DNA of 64,000 nucleotides from Mesostigma viride (GCA_009746045.1 RPFO01000156.1:4782091-4846090), one strand, 5' to 3'; numbered from the stretch's first letter, positions 44,240 to 56,290 are shown. Numbers and translations: made by a program. The notes: a model not told the origin generated them from the sequence alone.

Positions 44240-44790
44240 CCCATTAATTAATTAATTATTAGACTCGTGCTCCCGTTGGGGAGTCACGGAGCATTAACCC
44301 CGATGGATGGATGGATGCAAACAGTCCTACCGGTCTAATCTATCTACAACATCTATCTACAACATCAAATTAAAGCCAACTAGCCGGTCTAAGCTCTCTA
44401 CCCTAGGGGACCTGTCTGGCGTGCTTCCCGTATGTTTGCACGTACACGCGGGCGCTTCCCCACGGGAGGGGGTTCGTTGTCCTCTATGACCTGGGCCCAC
44501 TTGGCCTTGTCACATCATCTTGTTCCAAATCACGGAGATACCTAGCCCCCCCATGTCCTCGACTTCTAAGCTGTTCTTTGAAGGTGCGGGCCTTGCGGCG
44601 TCGAGCATCGCGGGGCCCGGCCCACGTAAGGAGGTGCCGGCCAGGCTGCGCTGGGCGCAGTCCCGCGGGGGGGCCACGTGAGGTATCTACCTGGTTGGTG
44701 CGAGCTAAGTGCCCCACTAGCTGCAGGTGCCGCTGCTTATGTAATGGTGCTTGTGATATATGGCATGCCAAGGTACAGGTCCACCCCATG
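44240..44790 (-). mobile_element. LINE 3' fragment
   Basis: On the minus strand, LQLVGHLARTNQVDTSRGPP is close to FVGHLARTSQVDTTLGL of the LINE at 11696-14938, followed by LLTWAGPRDARRRK. The fragment ends with a 3' tail of TAAT repeats near 44244 preceded by TGCTCCGTGACTCCCC. It has lost most of its length and frame. Confidence 0.75.
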
Positions 44791-45989
44791 GTCGATGATT
44801 CGCTAGACGATTGCAGGTGACTCCCGCTCAGCAGTGCTCAGCAACAACGTCTACTAAGTGGCCCACCTTCCTTCGCCACAAGCAATCCCCCACCAAGAAG
44901 GCAAAGGTCCACCGTCCAATGGCAGGGAGTCAGTTGACCTGCAATATTCTAGTCAACACTGCGAACGATCCATATGGGTCGATCGATCCCAGCCCCCGTT
45001 CAAAGTGAACTCTCACTGAGCCCGGCCCGGCCATAGCCGGCGCGCCAACGCCCACACGCCGGGCTAACATCTTTCATGCATGCATATGCTAGATAGCAAT
45101 CATAGCCGGCATATGTGATGCACGCACAGCATGCACTCGTAGTTTTCTCACATATTCAGTTTATGTGCATGGTGGTAACGGGCCCTAGTTTACTGCTCAA
45201 CCTGCATGGCTTGAAGCCCATCACTCGTTATGCGCTCAGTTTTTTTCACATCTTCCCTAGCTTTTGAACAAATATCAACGCACCAGCCAGTTTACTCCCG
45301 CACCGCTTCAGCCTCAGTGCACCCGCAGTACATGCCAGACCGGCCCTCCTCGTGAGTAGTTTGATTGCATGCAGCTGCATCAATGAGCTTGCCTCCGGGA
45401 ATGAATTAATTTGTGAATTAAACACGTGCCCCCGTTGGGTAGCGGTCACGGAGCACCAAAGTGCAAATTTAGTCCCTGAGTGTCCACTGTCGATCAGCGG
45501 GTGCTGCACCGGGGCACAGAAAACCCTCCCTGAACCCTAATTATTCCATGCACGCCATGCCATGTATGTGTTACGCCATGCCTGACATGCCGTTATACGT
45601 ATACTCCCAACGAGCCACGAGGTAGCCATGGCTGATGGCGGAGCTCAAAACCTTCACGTTTCCAGGCACCAAATTTGGCCGTGAATATCACAATCGCTTC
45701 TAAGACGCGCACGCTGATATAATTTTCCGAAGCTATTACGCAATATATGGCGAGCAAATTAACGCTCCTCCGCGCAACAAAGCCTGGCGGCTGCTGCGCT
45801 CTGACAGCCCTGAAAATACGTCTGCAGCTCCGGTTGCAGCTTCGCCCTCCGGCCCAGAAGGCAGCGGCGCCACTAGCCAAGCCCTATAGTGATCGCCCAT
45901 GGCCCCCCGGGCTTGCCTCGCCCGCCGCGTCGCCTGATCGGCCCAAGCGCAGTCGCCCTGCCGAGCAGAACTGTAAGGAGTACGACTTT
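44791..45989. other. Decayed accessory DNA with a LINE tail near 45400
   Basis: Near 45405-45470 the plus strand reads GAATTAATTTGTGAATTAAA then GTCACGGAGCACC, the same kind of minus-strand LINE 3' end as at 44244 and 55970. Nothing else is recognised. Confidence 0.45.
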
Positions 45990-47095
45990 GACACCAGCCA
46001 GCCCGGCTTTTTTGACAAGCTCGACCACGATTGCATCCTGGCCTGCGTATTTTTTGGATCGCACACCTCGCTAGCTTACGGAACTGTGCAAGCAGCTCTT
46101 CATCCAGGGTCGCCTCTTCAGTGCTTAAACCAGAGGCACACTTACAATTTCGACTCCATCCTCAAACTCCGCCGCCCCCACCTTCAGCAATACGCCCTCT
46201 TCTCCCTCCTTGGACGCTCCATCGAGGAGCTCTGCCCCCCCCAGCCCCTCACCACCACCTTGACCGAATCCTCCATCCGCTCACAGTCCTTCCACGAGGC
46301 CCTCGAGCAGCACGAGGCCCCCCTCGCTGCAGATGTGGCGGCCATGGGCAGCACGCTGACTGCCGAGCTCGATCCCCCTCCTCTCCACCATCTCCACCGC
46401 CACCTCCACCCTCCTCGCCTCCTCCACCGCCACCACCCCCATGCACCTCCGACGCCATCACCGCACAGCTCCGCGACATCGACAAGCGCCTCAAGGACAA
46501 CGCCATCGCCATCGAGTGCCTGCAAAACACCGCAGGCCTCACCGCCCAGCAGGCGGTGAAGGACATTGTCGCCATGCAAGCCAGCCCCCGCTCGGGCCCG
46601 GCGGGCCGATGCTCCTCCCACCCAGACCTGGGCGGACATGCTTATAAGCAACACACCACCTCCATCACCTCCGCCGTCGCAGCACAGCTCCAGCAGCAGA
46701 CGCTCCAGTGACACCCACCTGAGTCCGCGAGGAGGCCGAGCTCGCCAAGCGCAGCCTCAACGTCATCGTCAAGAACTTCGACCTGGTGGAAGGTGAGAAT
46801 TCCGTGACGCTTGCACAGGCGTTTGAGAGAGAAATCCTTGGTCGCATGGGCCTTCTTGGTGAGATCAAGCTGGTCGCCCACCCCGGCCTTCCCCGCTCGC
46901 GGGGTAAGGCATGGGGGCGCCCCCACTTCTTCTCGCCTTTATTAAGAACCCGGCGGACAACGAGATTTCTTTTCTCAGACGCCGCAGGCGGCTCGAGAAG
47001 ACTCACTTCACCCTGGACGACGACTTGACCCTGGCGCAGCAACAACGGCGACGGGAGCTATGGCCGACCTACCTCAGTTATGCACTCAGTGGGAG
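45990..47095 (+). pseudogene. Decayed LINE ORF1 (gag-like)
   Basis: Pieces in different frames read as an ORF1 protein: a Pro-rich linker, a helix SDAITAQLRDIDKRLKDNAI, PTQTWADML, AKRSLNVIVKN, AQAFEREILGRMGLL, then RNPADNEISFLRRRRRLEKT and LDDDLTLAQQQRRRELWPTY. The last two are typical of L1-like ORF1 RNA-binding domains. The frame is broken several times, so no protein is made. Confidence 0.7.
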
Positions 47096-47338
47096 ATGGA
47101 TGCGAACGTGTGTTTGATTATGCAATGGCTGGCATATGTCAATCCATGCAAGCTTGCCAAGCTGGATTGCATGGGCACGTAGGTTAGGGTAACCTAGCTA
47201 TATCCTGCACTGGTGCTAACCAATGAGGTGCTGGCTCCGTCCAGCTAGATCTACTCCAGCTAGGACTGATACGATGCCCTCAGGCACGACTGCCTACAGT
47301 AGTCGGGTTTCTGACACGACTTGGGCACTTCTTCCTCG

Positions 47339-47770
47339 CTACAGTAGCTTGGGGTTGTCTGCTGCAGCCTTGATGGCCTCCTCCTCTGTGAGCATGCGGT
47401 TGAAGGTTGAAATCGGGATGGGGGGGTCGCTAGTTTTGCAGAATTGGCGCTGCAACAATCCGCTCTCGTGAAAGGCGTCCAGAATCTTCCGCTTGGTGCG
47501 CACATGTACATCCCTCATGAACGTATAAATTTCATCTCGCGGCGCACGGCTTACTTTTTTGCCCTTGTCAGCTGGTTTGTCGGAGTTTACCAGCCCCGCA
47601 TCTGATGCCGTGGTCAACCCTGCCTGTCGTAGTTGCTTTTCCCTCGTCCTCGGTGACATGCGGCACAAGAACGCTTGCAGGTCCAGACCTGCGGGGGCAT
47701 CACCCGAGCCGCCGACAGCTGGCCCTGCGGATGATGGACCGCACTCCGGCTCGCCTGAGCCGCTCGCCAT
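47339..47770 (-). CDS. Small hypothetical protein
   Basis: A 143-residue ORF starting MASGSGEPECGPSSAGPAVG, with a basic helical middle (MSPRTREKQLRQAGLT) and a second helical part (IYTFMRDVHVRTKRKILDAF). No family recognised. It could be a fragment of an element ORF; no intron or promoter signal supports it. Confidence 0.3.
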   Translation of the reverse strand: MASGSGEPECGPSSAGPAVGGSGDAPAGLDLQAFLCRMSPRTREKQLRQAGLTTASDAGLVNSDKPADKGKKVSRAPRDEIYTFMRDVHVRTKRKILDAFHESGLLQRQFCKTSDPPIPISTFNRMLTEEEAIKAAADNPKLL

Positions 47771-48039
47771 ATAAGCGGCTCACCGTATGTAGTTAGAGAC
47801 CTCAGACCACGGATACAGTCACGTGTTCAATAATTAGTTAATTGATCATTAACTGATGCAGCTGACTATATAGCACTCTCTAACAAAAGTCACGTGCCAA
47901 CGTACGTACGTAGCCAGCGTGTACCTCTCTCACTCCTTACACCATTCACGCCGGCATAAGGGGAATTCATAAGGTGGGGCGCCTACAGTGCCACGTATAC
48001 TGATGTACGGTTATTGTCGATGCGACAGCCCACCGACCA

Positions 48040-48360
48040 ACGCAGCAAGGTGGGCCACCTGTTCCACGTACTCAGATTTTGGGAGAGCCAGTCCCACCAA
48101 CGCAGCAACTCAACGCAGCAAGGCGGGGCACCTGTTCCACGTACTCAGATTTTGGATGGGACTGTTCCACCTACGCAGCAAGGTGGGGCACCTGTTCCAC
48201 GTACTCAGATTTTGGATGGGACAGTTCCACCTACGCAGCAAGGTGGGGCACATGTTCCACGTACTCAGATTTTGGATGGGACTGTCCCACCTAGGCAGCA
48301 AGGTGGGGCACCTGTTCCACGTACTCAGATTGTGGTTGAGACCGTCCCACAGGCGCATAC
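48040..48360. repeat. 60 bp tandem repeat, about 5 copies
   Basis: Units contain CAGCAAGGTGGGGCACCTG and TTCCACGTACTCAGATTTTG, with GTTCCACCTACG at the junctions. Further decayed GTCCCAC words continue to 48460. The open frames through it simply reflect a period divisible by three. Confidence 0.9.
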
Positions 48361-48469
48361 AGCCCACTTCCACGGCTACGTGGTACGGAACCGTCCCACT
48401 TTCACGGCTACGTGGTACGCGAACGTCCCACTTCCACGTGGTGCGGGAACAGCCCACGTACCCGTGAGG

Positions 48470-50044
48470 CGGTGTACTGTACTGTGTATACACACAAGTG
48501 GTCAAGACCAATATTTCACTACACCGCACATACGTATTGTATATGATTCGACGTGGCAATTTATTATCAAGTATCGTTAACTGCATAAATACTTACACTA
48601 CGTGAGCAGCGGTACATATAGCTTGTTTTTCTTAGAACTTGAAACGATGGACAAAGCGCTTCATCATGGTTCAGAGGCACTCAGATTCGGAGGCTGCTTA
48701 TGAGGCAGCTTCCGGGGCCTCTACACCGGTGAAGACCTGTCCAGCCCAGCGTTGATGTTGATTATGAGTTGAACTCCACCCCAGACCTAGCGTCCTGTAC
48801 ATACAAATGATGCTCAAGGACATGAGTACCGAGGCATCGGCCTTCAGGTCTTACAGTGATCCAGGAAGAACAACCAGCTTCTGCATCCTTGGCTTCTGAG
48901 ACTCACAACCGGCAAGGGAATGAAGCGGAGGCCGTTTTGGCAAGAACAGATTCCGGGGGGTCTTCAGATTCCGGGGATTCGGAGAAGTTTTGGAAGCTGA
49001 CCAGTGCGCACCCAGAAATGCATTTTCTTACCGACCAAGGAGCCGGGGCAGTTTCTACACGTCGCAGCTGGTTCAAGCTCTGAGCCCAGCGATTCAAGTT
49101 CTGAGGGTATAAATGAAGGGAATTCTAGTGACGAAGAGTGGTTCGTGGGCGAACCAGAGGTCAGCTCAGGTCAACCCGCTGTCGGTTCTTTGCAAATATG
49201 ACTGAACATAGGTGCGTGATTCAGAATCCTTCCAATCACGAATCCCGTTGCTGGGTTCCCCATGATGGCCATTGTGCTGATGCTTAACGGGTTTTCGCAT
49301 GAGTAAATGTGAGGCCATGTGCATTATAACAGCGTTGTTCAGTTTGGGGCAATTCCAAGTGTGGGTACAAAGTTTGCGCATTCATTCATTGTGTTCATGT
49401 AGTTCTGTTTTGTGCAACCATGCACTACATGCAGGCTGCAGGCTAGGCGCATTGTGTTGATGGACAGTTTTTTGCAAGCACAATTGAATGCGAGGCCTTG
49501 TGAATTGTAATGCCTGCGTGGATGTTATAGGCAATCATGCATACGTGGGCATGTGCATAATAAAAATGCTGTCAATTTTCACAACCATACACGTGCAGGC
49601 ACACACATGGCCGTGTGGATGATGTGAAATTTTTTGCCACCATGTATATGCATGGCCATGAGGTGCGGCATGGTTATTCGTGATTCCTTACTTGAAATCT
49701 GGCACCCTATTTACACCATTACAACAACCATGGATGCATTCTCTTGCCCACAGCTTGCTAGCACGATAATTTCGAGTCAATATTTTATGATCCTAATCCA
49801 AAGCTTCCGAGTTATGACGTGGTTGTACACGTGCATCACTTGGATTATGGCGATTGCAGACCCAGTCATCAATTTTCGCACGTACGAGCGCTTGACTGAC
49901 CTGGAGCCTGTTGTCTTGTACATGATTGCCCGGATTCTCCCGATTTCTGGCCTAGCTGCGCAGGTTGTCTCCTTGATGATGGCGGTGGCGACTGCACCAC
50001 GATGTCATTTCTTATCGTGGTGTTGTTATGTTGTTGTTATATAT
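48470..50044. other. Non-coding or unrecognised stretch
   Basis: Short Ser/Glu/Asp-rich ORFs (48856-49083 and 49004-49201, plus strand, with SSDSGDSEKF and SSSEPSDSSSEG) look like an acidic N-terminal region, but no domain follows. No promoter or splice pattern is convincing. Confidence 0.35.
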
Positions 50045-50343
50045 GGTGGGGGTGGGGGTGGGGGTGGGGGTGGGGGTGGGGGTGGGGGTGGGGTGGGGGT
50101 GGGGTGGGGGTGGGGGTGGGGTGGGGTGGGGGTGGGGGTGGGGTGGGGTGGGGGTGGGGTGGGGGTGGGGGTGGGTGGGGTGGGGTGGGGGTGGGGGTGG
50201 GGGGTGGGAAGTGGGGTGAAGTGGGGTGAAGTGGGGTGAAGTGGGGTGAAGTGGGGTGAAGTGGGGTGAAGTGGGGTGAAGTGGGGTGAAGTGGGGTGAA
50301 TTAAGTGGGGTGAAGTGGGGTGAAGTGGGGTGGGGGTGGGGGG
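50045..50343 (+). repeat. GT-rich simple repeat tract
   Basis: It begins as GTGGGG/GGGGGT repeats and turns into a GTGGGGTGAA decamer repeat from about 50210. The plus strand is nearly free of C over 300 bases and has G-quadruplex potential. Confidence 0.95.
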
Positions 50344-50599
50344 TTCTTATAACCCCACCCCCGTCACCTTACACCCCCATGCACCATATAACAATAACAA
50401 TGTTGTCATACAAATCTGCAAGAACTACCATATTTGCACTTGATTAATTTAATTTCCAGCCTATTATCGGTTGCACACAGATCAAGTGTCCCTACGCCAT
50501 GAGCAAACGTGCAGAATAGGTAGCATGCCCCATAGGAGTAATAGGGACATGTATGTATAACATATGTAGGAGTATGACACATAGAGCCCATATGTGCGT

Positions 50600-50850
50600 A
50601 GCCACTACATTCAGAAAGGTGGGACATGTGCATAGAAACATACAGTTAGGTGGGACACAGCTTCAAGTTCGGGTAGGTGAGACAGACCTGTATCACAAAT
50701 GCCAGTAGGGGGGACACCATGTTTTTCCAAATTCGATAAGGTGGGACATAATTTCAGTTATAGGTGGGACACCTGAACATGTCCCGGTTTCCTGAATTTG
50801 TCCCACCTACCGGAGTTGGGACACTGTCCCACCTACGTGAGCTGCCTCTG
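50600..50850. repeat. Cluster of GTGGGAC / GTCCCAC words
   Basis: About eight copies of AGGTGGGACA and its complement occur in 250 bases, with otherwise unrelated spacers. They resemble the decayed words next to the 60 bp array at 48360-48460. Confidence 0.7.
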
Positions 50851-50912
50851 TAGCCTTGTCCCTCACACGCTCACTGGAATCCCTATTAGTCGTGAATTAA
50901 TGTGTGGAATAC

Positions 50913-51158
50913 CTGCACAAGGTTGACAGTGGGATCTACAGAGCATGAAACCAGCTCCATATCCTCCAACCACTTGTCTAGCTCTTCCTGTCCCACAGGA
51001 GGCTTGAGAGGCTTCTGGCCATTCATCACAGCCACAGCACTCATGTGAGGTCTAGTCCCAGGCAAAGCATGAGGGTCACTGCCAATGACAGGAGCTCCTA
51101 TCGCTGCTGAAGGCCCAGGAGCATTAGATGCAGGTGGAGTGACAACAGAGTCAGGCAC
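50913..51158 (-). CDS. Possible exon of an unknown gene
   Basis: The minus strand encodes MPDSVVTPPASNAPGPSAAI to QEELDKWLEDMELVSCSVDP and TVNLVQ, then a plausible donor (CAG/GTATTCC). It is Pro/Ser-rich, then acidic and helical. No family recognised and no partner exon found. Confidence 0.25.
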
Positions 51159-51967
51159 ACATGGTCTCTTACCCGGGCCTTGACGATCAGTCAGTATCCT
51201 CCTGGCCCATCCCCGTCAGCACCACGCCGTCGGTTGGCCACCCCGCACGCTCCTCCCCTTGTGCCACCTCCTTCCTCTTCCAGTTGGATGCCCTCCTGCC
51301 ATTGGCGCCCTCTGCCATTGGGATTGCCTGTCCCTCTGGCACGACGCTGGCGGGGCCTCCAGGATCCGCCCTTGCCTCACCACCGCCATCCCCCGCCCCG
51401 CGCTCCCGCTGCCGCTCCCGCGCGTGTTACGAAGCATTATAAAATACTACAGACAACACACGCAGATATGGCTGCTGGAACCACTCAGGCCGACACACCT
51501 ACCCCAGACGAGGCCGCCTCCTGGCCTGCATGCACTCGCCTGCGACTCCTCACGATCCTTACGCTCCTCAACACTCTCAGCAACCGGTGTGGCTGCTGCT
51601 GCTGCGACGATCTGGAGGTCCGGGTTGAACTCTCCCAGCACGCAGGTTATACTGGTCGCCCGTCATTCCTTGCGTTCGACCGGGCCTTCGACCAGTGCTG
51701 CTCTTCACCTGGATTGCGATGCCAGCCAAGGTTGCGTACCCACCGCTTACCGCCTCCAGCAAGCTCGTTCTGCTCGCCGCGGCCGTAACAATCGTACTCG
51801 TGAGTCACCTCACGAGGGACGTGCAGATCTGCTCTCTGCCTCTCCTCGTAGGTCGCTGTAGTGCCGTCGCCCTCGTTTATCTGCTGGGCCGAGCGCTTTC
51901 CGGAGCCCTCTGGCTTGTCGGTCCACTCGTAATGGACGTCCTCAGGCGTCTTCTCGACACCCGTTGA
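51159..51967. other. Unrecognised stretch
   Basis: Overlapping ORFs on both strands, none with a motif I recognise. Confidence 0.3.
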
Positions 51968-52655
51968 CTATATCTCCACCTCCGGCCCCCACGCTGCAGT
52001 GGTTTCCGGCCTTGGTGTGTCAAGCCTGGAGTACACCCCGAAAGGCTGTGTGGTAATATAGAACCTGTCCGCGTAACCTCTCGACTCTTGCAAAAGGACC
52101 GAAACCAGATTCTCAATGGTTTGAGCAAATACCTCCGCCGTGCTCCACGGATTCACAACCTCGCGAGCTCTGGCGTTCCAGATTATGTCGGCGTCCGGTA
52201 CCCCCTGAGTCCCCCAGCACCGCTGTCTATAAGCCACCCAGTGGTTGAACAGCCTTGTGCTGCCGAGCGCTGTCGCCACGATCTGGCTAAGCGCCTCCCT
52301 GGCTAGGTCGAGACCAGCTAACGTTATATGGCCGCCCTGATAGGCTACCTCTACGTTGTTAGCAGTTTCAGCTAGCGCGTCTCGAATACGCACCAACTCT
52401 TCCATGCACCGCCACCCGCCCTGTCTCACCCGGGGAAATCACGACGCGAGCCCTTTGAACAATCGGGTCCGCCGCCGCTGGCCTGTTGCCTCCCCCACAA
52501 ACCGTCACCCACCCCTCTTCTGCCAAGTGCCTCGCTACGTAGGCCGCTTGCACGAACGTTGGGGCGTTCGCTTGGTTACGGTATGGGAAAAACGCTTGCG
52601 AATCCCGCTGCTCGTTCGCCTCACCAGCACCGTGGCTGCTTGACGATGAACCAGA
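51968..52655 (-). pseudogene. Unknown protein in two overlapping frames
   Basis: Start MSGSSSSSHGAGEANEQRDS leads to AAYVARHLAEEGWVTVCGGG; the sense then shifts frame near 52430 and continues with MEELVRIRDALAETANNVEV, NHWVAYRQRCWGTQGVPDAD and AEVFAQTIENLVSVLLQESR to a stop at 51968. It is mostly helical and no family is recognised. A GGTGAGAC donor-like word at the frame change leaves open a missed intron. Confidence 0.35.
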
Positions 52656-52789
52656 CATGAAAACGCTTGGAAGCAATAGTACGATTTGCACAGCAACTCG
52701 ATCGTCAGCAGAGCTTGTGAGCTCCTGGTCTTGCTGGCTGGAATGGCCCTAGGCTGCTGGCTAGCAACCTTTATCCTCACTGTTAATCA

Positions 52790-54600
52790 TCCCACGGTCC
52801 TAAATTTAGGACTTTGTCCTAAATCGTCCTAGTGGTCACTATAACCGAGGTACCGGGGGGGGGGGTCACTATATGGACCGTACCCCATGTGGACCGTACC
52901 TGGCATGATGTACCCGACCCGTGGTACCGGCACATGGTACCCGGATTCCGTACCCGGGTACCGGGTATAATGGCGGGAAAGTAGGTACCTCGACCAAAAA
53001 TATAACCGATTTTGGAGCGAAAAAGTGGGTGCGGGAATGAAGTGAGGTGGATATGGCGACCTGACAATCGTGGCCGGCGTTTTCACGTGCGTTTATCATT
53101 TCGGGCGCCCAGTAGCAAAAACGAAAGGTTGTTAGTTATGCTTAAAGGCTGTGAATATTTTCTGCGCAAGTTTTTATGTGTAGCGCTGTATCACAGCGGC
53201 ACAACACAAATGGGTCGCAGATCGCCTGCTCGCGGAGGGTCGATTTTGGCACAAACATGTTAGTGTATTAGCAATGGTGGTGCGAATCAAGCCAGGAAAT
53301 TTTTGTGGACGATTTTTATTATAGTCTGGAGTTTAGAAACGGAGTATTTGACATGGGAGCGCCTGGGCCGTGATAATAATTCTTGCCCGATTTCCATTGT
53401 CGATCATGTTTTAGGGACGTTCAGGCTGGGCAGCGAGCGCACCTTATAGGTCTTCACTTTCGGTATTTCTTGGACCTAGAACGCAGCACAAGCGTGGTTT
53501 ATATCATTGTCGAACCGGTTGGCCAGCTTTGGTGCGCTCAGCTCTCGGAAAGCTGACCTCGCTGCGGATTTCAGCGACTTTTTTGCAACCATCTGGAATG
53601 AGGCGACGTAAGTAGCAGGTAAGTGCCGGGTTGTCCTAGATCATGAGTGTAACTGGCAACGCTGTCGTGGTGTTTTGAGTCAGCCAGCTATGCCTAAAAA
53701 GAGGGGACGCTCTCTGTGCACATAACTGTCACACATAGTTGGTTTACGTCATACAATTTTTTACGTCTCTATCTTCGTTCGTCGTCCGCTGCAGCTAAAA
53801 CACACATGCGTAAGAGCAGTTTTACTCATGTGTTAGTTATAAACCATGGTCCTATGGCCTGCAGTCGTTCAGGGTGTTCTCAGACAGTATATACAGTATG
53901 GTTTACGTGTTACATGCACCCTGAATTCGCTCACAAAGCGTTGCATGTTAGCACAACGTTGTTTTGTAACTTGATTTGGCTGCATTCATGTGTTAGTTGA
54001 AATGCAAATGCAATGTTTTTTCATCGCTGGGTGGTGGCCAGCATGTCCGTGATGTCAAAGAAGGTTTGGCATATGCTTAGAGAAAGTTTACCGCAAGGGG
54101 TGGGCCATGTTCAAGCCGGGCAACCTCAGCAACCATGCAACCCTATATTGCATTACCTGCACCATCTGTGACACCGTTAATCACGCGTATATATAGAGGC
54201 AGCCACAGCAGGGTATGGCCTTGTTATACGCTGCCCCGCCATCCCAAGGCCTCGTAGGGTCCCCTAGCGCTTGTAAGATGCTCAAGGGACCGTGTGGATA
54301 GCATGGTCATGCGTTGACAATAATTGGTCCTAATGGTCCTAAAACCCACATTTTGGCCAAATTCGCGCTTTGAGGTCTGGCAGGTGGCAGGGCCCATTCA
54401 TGCACTAAATGTAATTATTTGACCCCAGGTTTTTGATAGAAACTAAAAAAGTGTGTTATCTGTCATGGGCACGAATGCCAAGGTCAAATTTTAATGTTTG
54501 CATATATATTTTTTAATTCCACTTGGTCCTAAATTTAGGACTTTTACTGGGAAGATGGACATCACACCAGGCCTACGACCCTCGATAGGCTCGCCACTCG
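52790..54600. other. Non-coding stretch with short palindromes
   Basis: GTCCTAAATTTAGGAC occurs at about 52797 and again at about 54525. A cluster of GGTACC/GTACCC words lies at 52848-52995. No gene recognised. Confidence 0.45.
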
Positions 54601-55189
54601 TCGTGACGACCAAGGCTCGTGTGTGAAGACGCTCGTTGCCTCGTTGAGCCTCGAGCTATATGCAACCTCGTTCTTCCTCGGTCATGAGCAACGCTGTGCA
54701 ACGCTTCTTTGCCAGAGCCTCGTATCGCTGCCCTGCATCCTCGTTGCAGGCAGCATACAGGAATCTCTGGCTATCCTGTGTCTAGGACAGCACAGGACCT
54801 GCCACAGTTCTGCATGGACTTACAATCTTGCAGACCTGCTGGCTGGCTACTGGCTTCTACTAGCCACAGGACCGTTGCGTCCTCAGTACACTGTGTCCCA
54901 GTCACGTGATGGTTCAGGCTAAGCCTGTGCAGGCACTGCCTGCCACGTGTCCTGTCCACTATGCCCTGAGAGTGCACCGCCCTCGCCCGCCGGTCGGCAG
55001 CACTTCGGGACCTGATATCTCTCTCTCTAGTCCCTCGTCTGTTGTAGGCGGTTGACACGGCGTTGGAAAGGTCTCCTCAACCTGCATCCATCTAGCACAT
55101 TGGTGCCCCAATATGCTAACTGTACTTAGGCCGGGTGCCGCCTTGTCCCGCGCATGGGGATGAGGCGGTGCCCACGCAGTAAATTATAC
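54601..55189. other. Unrecognised stretch
   Basis: No gene, repeat or RNA recognised. Confidence 0.3.
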
Positions 55190-55880
55190 ATAATAACATG
55201 ACTCAGATGGGAGATCATGTAGCACATATTCCTTGCTGGATGGATGGCCGGAGGTGGGCGAAGCCGCGAAATCGACTCTAAGCTATCTAGTCTAGAAAAT
55301 CCTAACTACGCCTACTCAGCAAAGCGCTGCCCTTCCGCTTTGGGGGAGGGGGCTTGCCCACAGGGGCTGGCGTGTGAGCTAGCTGGACAATCTTCTGCCA
55401 CCTCAGTCTTCTGGTTCTGCATAGCAGTCCAAGCCATAGAGAGGGAGTGAATGTGGTGTTCAAACTGAGCTGGGACCTGCACTAGGTCGGCCAGCAACAT
55501 CTGTGTGTAGTTCATGGCAGGTTAATTACCCAGCTTTCTAGGAATACATGATCTCCCAACGGAGGCATGTTATAATTTAATTTAATTTAATTTAATTTAA
55601 TTTAATTTTCTAGGAATGTCCTTGGGGCCAGGCCAGGTCAGGATGTTCCGCCCTGGTTGGCCAAGCCGCTTGGGGCCGGCAGAGACCAAGGGCGGTATGT
55701 ACAAGACCAAGGGCGGTATGCATGTGTACCTGACTGGTGCGAGCAAGATGTCCTACAAACCCTATCCTACACTCAGGCCTAATCTCGTCCGAAATGCGAG
55801 GCATACCCTGATGATACAAAGACTCTAATGACCTATGCGTGGAAAACCCTACATTCAGGACCTGTGCCCACACGTACATG
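55190..55880 (-). mobile_element. LINE 3' fragment, same family as 11696-14938
   Basis: On the minus strand, VLNVGFSTHRSLESLYHQGM and GFVGHLARTSQ match the reverse transcriptase tail, then MNYTQMLLADLVQVPAQFEH and a 3' UTR with TAGTTAGGATTTTCTAGA and GGAATATGTGCTACATGAT, both shared with the long LINE. The coding part is out of frame in places and is interrupted by a short insertion (55546-55606). Confidence 0.85.
55546..55606 (+). mobile_element. 61 bp 5'-truncated LINE tail with 11 bp target duplication
   Basis: It holds only the last 25 or so unique bases of the LINE 3' UTR (CAACGGAGGCATGTTATAAT) and a TTTAA repeat tail. The target TTTCTAGGAAT flanks it at 55535-55545 and 55607-55617. It lies in the opposite orientation to the LINE fragment it entered. 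Confidence 0.88.
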
Positions 55881-55964
55881 TGCAGCTCTTCTTCACCTTC
55901 GAGCTAGGTCCAGCTGGGTGAAGAGCTTGCTCCTGAGCTCGATCATCATCATGCAAGAGAGGTA

Positions 55965-56290
55965 TCAATTAACTAATTAATTAATTAGTCTCGAGTCGAT
56001 CCCCATTGGGGGACCACGGAGCACTGAATTCCCCAGTTTAAGATATTATTAAAGTGGACGCCTCCCCAAGACGTCAATATGTACATGTATGTCCACAACT
56101 ACTAAGTCTAGACTATGGGCCTCAAGTGAGGCCTTGAGCTAATCTTGAACGCAAACTATGCCTACCATTCTTTTTATATTTCCTAGGACCCACAGTTGGG
56201 GGGTCGTAGTCTTTGACAATTTCCGCGCAACGCTGCTTGTCCTGCATATCCGACCATATCTGTGTTGTCTCCTTGATATCTGAGTATAAC
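55965..56290 (-). mobile_element. LINE 3' fragment
   Basis: The minus strand has IWSDMQDKQRCAEIVKDYDP then VGPRKYKKNG, similar to LWTVMQDKTRWKKIVKAHTP and VGKPPPPKRRRR of the long LINE. It ends with TAAT repeats near 55970. Confidence 0.65.

Noticed and set aside
45747-46559. Host gene with Pro/His-rich tail
   Set aside because: Downstream segments match a decayed LINE ORF1; the His/Pro tail is a wrong-frame reading of its Pro-rich linker.
48000-48580. Protein-coding gene over the 60 bp repeat
   Set aside because: Three frames and the opposite strand are all open because of the period; no start or splice support.
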